In this document: positions 1 through 10,719 of the stretch, in pieces | How positions within the stretch are numbered: the first letter of the stretch is position 1 | Layout: the number at the start of each line of letters is the position of its first letter | From: Gloeopeniophorella convolvens | Taxonomy: Eukaryota; Basidiomycota; Agaricomycetes; Russulales | NCBI GenBank assembly: GCA_022496205.1 | Contig: WTXD01000072.1 | Location: forward strand, 54,579 to 118,578 | Direction: 5' to 3' | DNA length: 64,000 nucleotides | Notes under the pieces: model-generated | Databases searched by the model: none | What the model was told of the DNA's origin: nothing | What the model saw: only the letters and a program-made list of their open reading frames with translations | Program-made: the position numbers and the translations under genes

Positions 1-711
1 TCGATTAATCCCCCAGATTCCGATTGCTACGAGCAATGGTCGGCACGTAGATTCCGCGGAGATGCGTTGCGAAACGTGCACTCACCGGCAGTGGCGAGGA
101 ACAAAACGGTCGAAATGGCGAGAACTATCCTGGACCTGTCCCACAACAACCACGCACGCCACATTACGATGATATCGCTTAGAACGACCTAAGTATACCC
201 ATGCGCGTGAGTCCGTTTCTCCCTCATGACTAGCTTCAGGGCGTACGTTAACTAGAACGGTGCTGCCTTTCAAGTTTGCCACCCACCCGAGGATGGTCGG
301 AGGACCCAACCACTTTTGACGCGTTGTAGTGTCAATGTAGACTGCAGGGATGGTGAAGGCTTGATATATGGCCACAAAGTGGTGGACGAGCGAGTTGAGA
401 TACATCGTGACGACTACAACGAGCATGCCAATGTTGACCTTGTCCCGGAAACTTTCATGGCTGTATTACGTGAGGGAAGATCAACGAAGCTGATGAGACT
501 CTCACCAGAGAATAAACGCCACGACAAACGCCACAAAGGTGAGAATGCCTTCAATTGTGCATCAGCGTATAGTAAGACTCCCACGACACAGCTAATGCTC
601 ACCCAAGCATATGGCTGAAGCAATGTGTTCGCCGTATTTCACGCCGAAAGACACGGGGCCAAGGCGAGCAACATTGAAGGCGGGAGGAACTGTACTCAGT
701 TCTCTTCCCAT
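1..711 (-). CDS. Basidiomycete multi-pass membrane protein, 3' end outside the window
   Basis: Five or more short exons read from an ATG at 711 down past base 1. Exon 1 begins MGRELSTVPPAFNVARLG and is followed by hydrophobic segments (ILTFVAFVVAFILW; IGMLVVVVTMYLNSLVHHFV). The last exon in view contains IIVMWRAWLLWDRSRIVLA, then another hydrophobic stretch and a GTGAGT donor. The pattern 'V-x-WRAW-x-LW' at the cytosolic edge of a helix recurs in a large, uncharacterised family of seven-helix-like membrane proteins in mushrooms. I infer membership from this motif and the helix spacing. The function is unknown. Introns are about 50-60 bases with GTGAG/GTACG donors. The C-terminal helices should lie to the left of base 1. 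Confidence 0.55.
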
Positions 712-2075
712 GCCTGGCGCTTGGGAGGGCGAGCAACTCGATCCATATTGTGAGGAAAGGAGGGCTACTTATATCAACAGACAGCATCGCGATCGGATGC
801 AAGTTGATGATGCATCATGATTGCTGGGGTCTTCACTTCTGTGTCGCTTCTGTGCATGCGTGCTCATTGACCAACTGTGTCTTTGACTCCCGCTGGAATG
901 ATGAACATAGTCATCACACCAATAGATAGAGAACACAGTAATCAGGGAGAACCGGTCAGACGCCTTCCAGGGGGCAGGAAGAAGAGCACACAGGCTCCGA
1001 GCAGAGAGTGGAAGAAGATATATACGTGCATTAAGCAACCCAAGCTAGTGACAGTAGCGGCCTACTGGCCCGTACATCACTAATCACCATTGACCAGATT
1101 GACTCCAGCGCAGATGGTCACGACAGAGGGTCCCGGATTCAGAAGCCTCGACTGAGAGATAGGGAACATGGCGGGAATTCTGATGCGGCGGATTTGTTGT
1201 GCGGTGCCCGTGAAACCATTATAGGATCAGTATAGGAAAGCCGGGGTAGGAAATCAATGGGGGCGGGACAGTGCCAAGTGCGTTTACTGCGGCACGGCAA
1301 AAGGCACACCCACGCCCAATTTCAAGGCAATGAAGCACTTTCGAGGTAGCAGGGCAATCTGCATGCAGCTGAGTGGCGGGATGAATAGAAATAAATGGAT
1401 GGAGTGAGCTCACCGTAGGTCAATCGCCACCGTACCATCCGGTCGATAAACCCCGAGTGTGACGACGGCACAGGAATGTATGAAGCAAGGGCTATGCGCG
1501 CCATGTCGGCAGTGCACAATGCACAAGTAGTATGTGACGGCAATTACTTGGTCGGGAAGAACAGATAACAGATGTTTGTTTGGGTCGTTGAAGTTGATTG
1601 CTATGTAGCTGTACGACTTGTCAATATGTGACACGGATCACAGTGATCGTTGCTGGCGTTGGACTCGGATGGACTCCTTGGCGCGACAGGCTGAGCCCAA
1701 CAGAGACCTCAATATTTCCCTGCGCTGAGGGGTGCAGAATAAGATCCGGCAAGATGGAAGGGCCATCGCGGAGGGTTCAATAGGTCGTCGAGAGGTCGGA
1801 CCGGGCAAGGGACAGGAGAAGGAAGGGGTGGGAGAGCAGACGTGTTTGCCGCGATGCGGTACCGGATTTCTACCCACGCCCACGCCCAAGCAGCGGAATC
1901 TTCCCAAGGCAACCGGGCGTCTTGCACACATCTGGGCGATGGGAACGAGTAGAAACGGACACAATTTGAGCGAGTTCACCGGAGCGACGCCCAGAGGAGG
2001 GAATGGCGGTGTCTGGATAGGCGGACAATTCTGCCACGTCAGTCCGCTCGGTCGCTTCTCCCAGCCCCGTCGCAA
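712..2075. other. Intergenic, no gene firmly supported
   Basis: About 1.36 kb between the divergent membrane protein and PDI genes. On the minus strand near 1220-1520 a short two-exon reading can be assembled (MARIALASYIPVPSSHSG, then a part with CAFC), but I recognise no family and no clear stop/start context. The rest, including GC-rich sequence upstream of 2076, shows nothing I can name. Confidence 0.4.
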
Positions 2076-2081
2076 TATAAG
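2076..2081 (+). promoter_or_regulatory. TATA-like box of the PDI gene
   Basis: TATAAG lies 52 bases upstream of the PDI start codon, in GC-rich flanking sequence. This is the expected distance for a fungal core promoter with a short leader. Confidence 0.45.
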
Positions 2082-2132
2082 AGCCCCGAGAGCGCGCTCC
2101 GTCTCTGCTCGCAACTCTTCCCCTCTGCCATC

Positions 2133-3836
2133 ATGCTGCCTCATCTCTGGGCACTCACCCTGGCCCTCGCGCCGTCGCTCGTCTCCGGCGCGCTCTACCC
2201 GAAGGACTCTCTCGTCAAGATGATCGACACCAAGGGGTTCCGGAGCGCGATGAAGGAAAATGTATGCGGTGCATCTTCACCCGTTCGAGGCTCGCATTCA
2301 ACGCTGACGCCGTGATAGCGCACAAGCGTCGTCGCCTTCGTCGCATCGTGGTGCGGGGTGAGTCGAATCGCGTCTACTCGATGACGACATCCGGCTGAGG
2401 CGCGTCCTCTAGCACTGCAAGGCAATGGTACCCGAATACAGCAAGGCTGCGCTCGGCCTCTACCCCCTCATCCCTACCTACGCCGTCGACTGCGACGAGA
2501 ACCGCGCGCTCTGCGCTGAGCAGGTGCGCGCACTCGACTATCGTTCCGCTTCCGCCCCAGCTGACCGGCTTCTGCAAGGGCGTGCAAGGCTTCCCAACGG
2601 TGAAGCTCTTCCCGCGCGGCAAGGACGCCGCCCCCATCCTATATGATGCACCAACACGTACGGCGAGCTCGTTCTACTACTTCGCCATACGGCGCGTGCC
2701 ACACAAGAATAAGAAACTCTACCGGCTCGAGCAGATCCAGCCGTGGGTGAATGAGGTGCGCCGCGTCTCCCGCCCTCCTTCGCGTCCGTCGCGCCTGACA
2801 CCTGCACGCGCAGAACATCGACAGAACTCGTGTGTTGCTGCTGAGCAAGTCCAAGAACGTCCCGCTCATGTGGCAGGTGCTCGCGAACAAATACCGCGAC
2901 AACTTTGCGTTCGCGAACCATCGCGACCGCAAGGGAAAGACGTCCGTCACGCTCGGGTACCAGGCAGGCTCGAAAAAGGAGAGCAAGGTCCTCGTGTACC
3001 CCGCAGGCTCAACGAAGCCTGTCCTCTTTGAAGGCACGCCCCATCCGCATTTCCTCCCTCCTACCTTCGACTAACGCACGCACACAGGCCTGCTCAAGTA
3101 CGACTCGATCTCGAAATTCTTCGACACCGTCCTGGATGGCACCGCAGACCTGAGCTCCGCGAACGCAGCCGCCGCGGACGAGATCTACGAGCCGACGGCC
3201 GAGGAAGAGGAGATCGAGCGCCAGCAGGAGGCACAGCGCATCGCGCTCGCGCACGGCGGGTTCAACGACATGATCGACTTTGAGGAGGCGATCAAGAAGT
3301 ACGGCACCGACTTCCACGGCTCTCACGGCTTTGGCGGCGCGCTCGGCGACATGCCCATGAAGGGGCACAAGAAGGGCGAGAAGGCGAACGAGAAGGCAGA
3401 TGCGGAGCCGGCGAAGGACGAGGAGGACGATGGGCGCGTCGAGGACCCGATTCACCGCATCCTGCGCGTCCAGCGCGAAAAGGCCGAGCAGAAGGCGCGC
3501 GACGCGCTCAAGGCGGCTGAGATGCCCAAGACGGGCGAGGCGGGCCAGGTCGTGCTCGAGGCGCGCACGGACGCCGAGTCGACGCACTCTCCCACCGCGG
3601 CGGCCGCCCAGGCCTCATCGACACCCATTCAGGAGCCGATCGCGCACGAGAGTCCTGTGCTCGATGCGATCGTGGAGAAGGAGGAGGAGGATGCGGACGA
3701 TGACACGGAGGAACCCGTTTTCGCAGAGGAGGCGGCACCACCTGCTGCATCTGCGACTCTTGAGACAGAGGCGGCGCCGACGCCTGAGAGCACGACGCCT
3801 CAGGAGACGGAGGCGCACATCAAGGACGAGCTGTAG
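2133..3836 (+). CDS. ER protein disulfide isomerase with one thioredoxin domain and KDEL signal
   Basis: Six exons give about 480 residues. A hydrophobic signal peptide covers residues 1-20. The thioredoxin active site CGHC is at about residues 55-58 and is split by an intron between CG and HC (introns 2262-2318 and 2358-2412). FPTVKLFPRGKD gives the cis-proline strand. A second, degenerate thioredoxin-like region follows (NIDRTRVLLLSKSKNVPLMW). The C-terminal third is rich in Glu, Asp, Ala and Lys, is probably unstructured or coiled, and ends in IKDEL, an ER-retrieval signal. The protein should form and isomerise disulfides in the ER lumen. The architecture resembles fungal Mpd1/PDIA6-like enzymes more than classical two-active-site PDI. 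Intron 5 (3034-3087) appears to use a GC donor. Convergent with HDA1. Confidence 0.9.
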
Positions 3837-4023
3837 CCGCATACGTCGAGTTGTATATGGGCGCCCGGTCACGTGACGGCAGTGTAATAAAGTTTATAAC
3901 ACGATCTGGTATCGAGAGCGAGTCGTACATCGAGCAGCACAGGGAGACAGAACAGGAGAACACTGCGACTGGGAGCTGTGGGGTAGCTGTGTGGGATGGG
4001 TTCGTTGAAAAGTTCGCGGCGGG

Positions 4024-6951
4024 CTATGCGTCCGAGTCGGGGATCGCTTCGGGCTCGAGGGCACTGCGGACCTGCGCCTGGATGAGCGGGAGCGCGCGTA
4101 TCATCAGCTTCACGGGCTTTGACTCCTCTGTGCGCGACATGATCAACGGGGAACACGTAGGATATGCGCGCCCGGTAGACGTACCCGCAAAGACGAGCTT
4201 CCCGTGGCGCCGGAGGACCTTGCCCTCATGGCGGATGACATGGTCGTGGGGGACCACGACAAGCGAGTGCTACAGGATGTATGAGGCGTGAGGTTTGGAC
4301 CGACAGCAAGTGGGAGGGAGGCGTCACCTTCTGGTACCAAGTGATGAGGTCTGGTCCCTTCTTGGGTGCAAGCGGGATCTTTGTGTAGCCCACGACCTGC
4401 ACGATGAGCTTGATGTGACGCATGACGCCCGCAGCTGCATATATTGGTGCGTGCGTGCAAACACTGACGATAGGTAGAAACTTACTACGCGCATCCAGCA
4501 GCTCAGAAACGCCCACTACGCCTGGGCCGTGTCCGATGAGGATTATACGCTTGGCCTTAGACAACCTGAATTATGTAAGCTACATGCTGGAGGTTATTCC
4601 AGACCGGCGCTCACAGGATGTAGTTGTCCCAAAGGTAGGTCATAATCTCTCTGGCGTACTGCTCTGGTGTTTTATGTGGATACTGCACATGATGGCTCAG
4701 TACTTAGAAAAGAACGGGCAGTAAAATGCGCTCACGTCTTTACCACTGGCAGGGGGCTTCGGGAACAGATTGATGTCAAGGAGACCGTAGTGTTCCCTCT
4801 GAGTCCATTCTACAAGTTGTTTCGACACGTCAAGCTAGTGTAGCTGTGTGAGCATCCGGGTGGGGTGTAGAAGAGATGAGCGTACGATGTACGAGGATTC
4901 GAGTTCTATGTTGCAGTTCAACCTGTCTGCAATCTCGACGCGGAGGTTGCCACTGCATGACAAAGAGAAGTTCTGGATCAGAATTTTGCGTCAATGTGCG
5001 AAGACACGGTGTTACAATTCGTGCGCGAAGACGATGATAATATCGGTATCCAAGAAGTCTTTCCTGTGGAGGCCAGCATTCATCAGCAAAGCCTCAAAGG
5101 GAGAAATAAACCTACGTACGAGCACATGATCTGCGTGGAAAACTTTTCTTCCATATCTTCGTACATGAGTGGTACTTCGAGCATTTCAAACGTTCGATAC
5201 AGATAGTCCTGCCTGTGTGCCTTGAGCAGCTCTGTCAGGTGCCAGAGTTCAGCGAACGAGAATCAGCTTAACAAGACTATACGAGACGCACCCGGTATAG
5301 TGAATGTGAGTTCCTCGAAGTCTGTTGGGGCTCCAATTCCGAGCTGTCAGGAAATTTCAAATTGACATACCCTCTCTTGGCTCGCAGGCTGCAACATTGA
5401 TATTTTTCCAGTACTTGCTCTGTTCTCTTGCAACCAACCATACGGTTTCCGACTCGACCTCAGATGCCACAAGAGGAGGCAGCTCCGGGGGCGCCTCCCC
5501 GAGTAACATCCGGGCCACCGCCAGAGCGCAGTTCGAAAGTGATTCCATGGTGTAACCACCCTGTCATGTGTGAGGAACGTGGGCGAATTATGGTGAAGGT
5601 AGGTACCTCCAGTGCAACAACTAGCTTACCACCGGCAAGAGTGGAAAGCATGTGTGTCATGTGCGCATATCCTGCGGGCGAGACGCTGCAACCTCCAAGG
5701 AGGTCACCGTCAGCTGCATCGAATCCAGCTGAGACTATAGCAAGATTAGAGCCGGTCGAACGCGAATGTGGTCCCCACGTACTGATCACAAGATCCGGAG
5801 CAAACTCGGTCGCAATTGGCATGACGATCTGCTGGAAGGCATGGATATAATCCGCGTCGGTTGTGCCTGGCTCGGCCCAGGGGACATTGACAGAACTAAA
5901 AGAGGATGAGCAACATTGGGCGAAACAACGATGGTTCACGCACTAGCCAAGCCCCTTCCCTTCACCGCAAGACTGGATACCGCCGAATGGCCCACATGGA
6001 TAGAAGCTACCGCCCTCATAGCGATGCAAAGAGATATAGAGTACAGACGGGTCGTCATTGAAGGCCCTTTGTGTGCCATTGCCTAGATGTATTGAGTTGT
6101 CACTGCGTTCTGGGATAACCTTCTGCCCGTTACAACTTACCATGATGGACGTCCCTGGTCACAGCACGATTACCTACAGCTGCGAACGGATGAAGGAAAA
6201 ACCCACCAATCTAAGATTAGGATGCGCTTGGCGGGCGTCATCTGCTGTACAACTTTCGTCGCAACCGCAACGTTGTTGAAGAAACAAAACCCCATAGGCC
6301 TATCCGGTTCCGCATGGTGCCCGGGTGGACGCACAATCGCGAGCGTCTTCTTCAACTCGCCGCGAGCCACAGACAGAGCGGCTTCAATGACCCACCACAG
6401 CTCAGAAGCGCAGATTGTGTCGTCTGTGGGCTGACATACAACGAGTCTTGCTCGTAGAAGGCCTTTGAATCGATGATCTCCTGCCGGGTGAGCGCTGCGG
6501 GCGCGCAAGTCGCGTCAGTCGCGTTTCCCACTAATCTGTATGACGTACTTTTGAGTGCGAGCACGGAGCGCCAGTGCTGCTCGGTGTGCACCAGGAGCAC
6601 CGCCTCGCGCTGGGCGCGGCGGAACGGGAGGCGCTTCATCGCATTGAGGCAGCCCGCCTTGAGCAGCGCGCTGTGCACCACCGCGATGCGCAGCGGCTGC
6701 TCGGGATGCTCGTCACCGTCGTCTGGACTATGAGCCATCATCGCGATCTCGTAGACATAACCGACGCTGTAGGGCGACGGGGCGAGTGGGACGGACAAGG
6801 CACGCGGCATGGGGTCCGCGTCCATAGAGCCGGGACGCCGGGCGAGTGGCCCCGAGAGCGAGGCAGGCTGCGAGACCGACCTGCTCTCGTCGACGTCCAT
6901 CATGACGGCCTCGCTCGGCGCCCGAGCTCCGTCGCTGGCCTCGGAGGCCAT
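4024..6951 (-). CDS. HDA1: Class II histone deacetylase, Hda1/Clr3 type
   Basis: Start taken as MASEASDG at 6951. The N-terminal catalytic domain has [11 protein letters not shown] (paired active-site histidines), [19 protein letters not shown] (zinc ligands), and [12 protein letters not shown] with the distal zinc-binding Asp. The C-terminus carries an Arb2-like domain, as in yeast Hda1 and fission yeast Clr3: [11 protein letters not shown] near the start and [15 protein letters not shown] in the middle. The protein ends PEAIPDSDA. It deacetylates histone tails in the nucleus and represses transcription. Two oddities: DVHH is encoded on a 14-base exon (6141-6154), and the frame slips by one missing base at the CCC run 6391-6393, between SALLSCGG and VIEAALS, which are contiguous in the family. 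Confidence 0.92.
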
Positions 6952-7465
6952 GCTGCACTGCTGATCGACCACGAAGCAGAGAACAAGTGCAGCGGTTCGC
7001 TGCAGCCGCACGCGAGATCCAATTCAAACTCCGTTGCCACGATCGAATCTCCTGGCCGTTTCGGGAACTCGCAAACACCGTCACCACCGGCGTCGCGTGC
7101 ACAGAGCTGACCCATGAGATGGCTTTGCACGAATTTCAATGGTGTCTAGAGGCTAAGGTGCATCATATAACCCTTTTTCTGATCTGATCATCCCCGTAAC
7201 CTGACAGTCCGACACTGTGGGTAACCAGTGAGGGCGAGCCCAAGCGAGACCTTCCGGAGACAAAAAGGTGTAAGGCGGAGGATCTTCTATGTTTCATTGG
7301 CACAATCCTTCATAAGGGTACAACAAGAGCTATATTACGGTATTCGTGCGCTATTTCGTGGCTGAGAACTACTCAGACGTCTACGTGCGGCCTTCTGACT
7401 ACGATGGTGATAAGAACGCCCTTGCAACATTACCTACCGTACTGAGAGGTAGCATCGCGGCAGGA
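6952..7465. other. Intergenic between HDA1 and aldehyde dehydrogenase
   Basis: About 510 bases hold the 3' flank of the aldehyde dehydrogenase gene and the promoter side of HDA1, both on the minus strand. I see no further gene, repeat or RNA. Confidence 0.5.
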
Positions 7466-9468
7466 TCATTCTGAGACCTTGATGTAGATTGTCTTGGTTT
7501 GCGTCCTGATACGCGAATTCAGCACACCGTGACTTGGAGAGAGAACGCAACTTACCAGCTGGCGACCCAATGGGGGCCTAGCTCTATAAAGAAGCATCAG
7601 CACCCGTGCATGCCGACATCTCAGCCAAATCACGCACCTCTGCCGTACCCTGATGTCTTCCAGCCGCCAAAGGGCGCGTCAAAGTGCAGGGTCGGCGATG
7701 ATGTGTTGATGCTAACACCGCCTGCCTCGAGTGCACGCGCAACGCGCAGGGCACGATCGATATCGCACGTGAACACGGACGCGTACAGCGCGTACTCGCT
7801 CGCGTTCGCGCGCCGCAAGGCCTCGGCTTCATCCTTGAACGTATGGAACACCAGCACCGGTCTGCAAAATCTTGATCAAGCCGACGTACGTGCGCGCAAG
7901 GGAGAGGGCACGCACCCGAAGATCTCCTGCGTGTTGATGCGCGCGTCGTCCGAGACGTTCGTGAAGATGGTCGGGCGCACAAAATTGCCAGAGACAAACC
8001 CCCTGCGGCGACAGTTCCCTCGGTTTTTCCCGCCTCAATGAAACCTTTCACCACCGCAAGCTGAGCGGCGTCGGCCACTGTGCCGATGAGGTTCTCCGGG
8101 TTGGTGGATCGCCTTGTTTCGATCCCACACAGCGTAGTGTCCCTTCAGCTGCTCGAGGAACGCGGGCGCGAGTGACTCCTCTACAAATACGCGCGTGTTG
8201 GCCTGCCAGCATGAATGAGGTGGATGCTAAAGGAGGGGGTTGGGGCAGGTGCGCACTGTGCAAGCCTGACCCATGTTGACCAGGTTGCTCAACGCGACCG
8301 CCTCCACTGCCTTGGGGAGGTCGCATCGGCGAAGACAACGGTAGCAGACTTCCCACCAAGCTCGAGCGCTGTGTGCACGCTCAGCGCCTCTGTTTGCGAC
8401 GCATGGGATGCAGGTGACTCACTGACGACCTTGAGATTGCTGCGTGCAGCCGCTCCTGCACCTTCTTCCCGGTGGCGGTCGAGCCCGTGAATGCGAGCTT
8501 GCGGATCAGCGGGTGCTCGGCGATCTTGGCGCCCACCGCGCCTGCACCACTCAGGACGTTGATTACCCCAGGGGGAAGCCGGCCTCCTTCGAAAGGCGCG
8601 CGAGCGCGAGGGGCTGCATGGCTTTCAGTCAGCATACAACTTAGTCACGCGTTTCAGAACGCGCGCTGAGCGCTGAGCACGTAAGCACGTAAGCACACGC
8701 ACAGAAAATGGCGACTTCTCGGAAGTCTTCAGAATAAGACAATTGCCAGCCGCGACGGAGGGTGCAACCTTCCACACCGCCATGAGCAAGCAAACGTTCC
8801 ACGCTGTCCAGATCATCCGTCACGTGAGCGCCCAGCGCGAGTCAAAAAGAAGTGGCCAGGGCAAGGCCAGGGCGCACGGATGATGCCTGCAACGACGCCG
8901 TATGGCTGCCGTATCGTGAGGTTCACGAACCCCGGTTGGTTGAGCGACGTTTCGCCAAAGAGCCCCTCTGCTTGCGTAGCAGCCGTCTCGACGTGCTCCG
9001 CAGCGCGCTCGACTTCGTATCCCGCGGGCCCCCGGGCCTTGCCGACAGCGACAACTTCAAGACCGATGAACTCCTCCTTGTGTTTTAGTATCAACGCGCT
9101 CAGCGTGCGGAGCAGCTGTGCGCGCTCTTTGGCCGGGCGCGCGGACCAGGCTGTAGCAGACACGCGAATCAGGGGCCCACTACGGGTGTCAGCAGACAGA
9201 GCCAGTGAGCGGACCTGGGAAGGCGGCCTGCGCGGCGGCAACCGCTTTGTCTACGTCAGCGGCGCTGGCAACTTGCACCTGCCCGGCGGGCAGGCCAGTC
9301 GCAGGGTTGATGACAGTGATGGTCTCGCCGCTCGTGGCATCCACGAACTGCGCGGCAGTAGTTCGCGCTCAGCTACGCGCGCATACGCAGATCGCAAAGT
9401 ATACGCACTTCATTGTTGATGAAGAGACCCGATTCGAGTGGATGGTCGGGGGCGAAAGGGTTAGACAT
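7466..9468 (-). CDS. NAD(P)-dependent aldehyde dehydrogenase
   Basis: The start ATG at 9468 gives [20 protein letters not shown], followed by an intron and then [18 protein letters not shown], the usual ALDH opening. Also visible are [20 protein letters not shown] (cofactor-binding fold), [26 protein letters not shown] (Rossmann glycine and strand motif), an intron-split ...NMGQACT/ANTRVF with the catalytic Cys, [12 protein letters not shown] and [16 protein letters not shown] last exon ends [12 protein letters not shown]. It should oxidise aldehydes to acids in cytosol or mitochondria; no targeting peptide is evident. One base is missing in the G run 8571-8575, just before GVINVLSG, and the frame slips again near 8110-8130. 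The rest is well conserved, so sequence error is likelier than loss of function. Confidence 0.88.
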
Positions 9469-10719
9469 CCTGAAGAATAAGCTGACCGGAGCTGCAGTGG
9501 CTAGGGGTGTTCGCCAACATGATGCCCGACCGCCGCAACTACATATATCTCGAGCAACAGTGTGCGCCTATTCAGGCTTATTCATGCCTATGATCCTGAT
9601 TACCCGTCACTAGACGGAGATGCGTATCAGGAAGGATGCTAACCGTTTCATTGTTTAGGTCGATGTTCGCCGCGTGCACCACCTCATGATCATTGCAGCG
9701 TCATGCCAGTGTAAAGGAAAGCGCGTCAAGCGCTCAGTTGCCCCAGAGAGTTAATGGTCTGGCGTTTTGGGACGCCAGACGCAGTGATCGTATCCCCATC
9801 TATGAGGTGCGTGTAGATAAAGAAGCTTGAAGAAGTCAACAACAGCCTCGCGAGCGTCTTTCATGATCGGCCGGAGCCTCGGCTTGCACCCTCTTGCGCC
9901 CCTCCCGGTCCCGATACCCGCTTTTCTTTTCATCTTTACATAGATACCGTTAACCCAAACCCACAGCGGAGGACCGCTACTTCTGAGTGGCGTCTTCTGC
10001 CGTCTTTCGCTCGAAGCCTGTGATTCAGTATCATGACTAACACAACCTACATTAATAAGGCCGTGACATGTGCTCTGGAACGAAGACAACGACCTCGGGG
10101 TTGAGTCTGGTTGAGTACGTTAAGCATTTGAGTGCCTGCCAAGAGAGGTGAGCCGCCATGCATCGCCTGACCGGGTGGCAGCACATCATGTACTTGCTTG
10201 GAGCGACTGCTATAAAAGTGGGGGAGGTAATACGGAGAACCGGGGGGGAAGGGGTTAACGGAAGCATCGCGTAAATAAATAAATAAATTGAAGCCATTGA
10301 CGTGCACCGCCGCCCGCGGGGTACAGAACCCCACGTACGTACCACAACAGTCTGTCTATGTCTCCCTTCCAATATATCCCCCCAGTTCTTGTAACCATCT
10401 CCCAGTCTCGTCCCCTGACCCTGCGCGGCGTGAGCCACGCTGTGTGAGCCAGCGTTGCGTAACGCCGATGTTACATCGACGGTGCACTAACTCCTGGCTT
10501 CTTCGCCTGGTTCGCCGGGTCGCGTAAATATACGACGGTGGCGGCTGCTTTGAAGTATTCATATATAGTGGCGAGTATAATCAATCCCAAAAGTCCTCCG
10601 GGTTGGCGTTAATCAAAGCACGGCAGATCTTTGCTCGCGGGATTGCATTTTTCTACAAGTACTCAGTGACAAGCACAGCAATTCAGCGTTTCTACATGAC
10701 GGCAGCTTCACGGGGACGT
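9469..10719. other. Intergenic, low-complexity tracts only
   Basis: 1.25 kb between the minus-strand ALDH and F-box genes. It contains an (AAAT)n tract near 10272-10289 and a GGGGGGGAAGGGG run near 10243. No coding pattern that I can support on either strand. Confidence 0.45.

Noticed and set aside
1638..2223. Overlapping frames of about 165 residues on both strands upstream of PDI
   Set aside because: No introns, domain or homology signal. The region contains the PDI promoter, so I treat it as GC-rich non-coding sequence.
10272..10289. AAAT-type tract as a regulatory element
   Set aside because: Short low-complexity sequence with no link to a start site.
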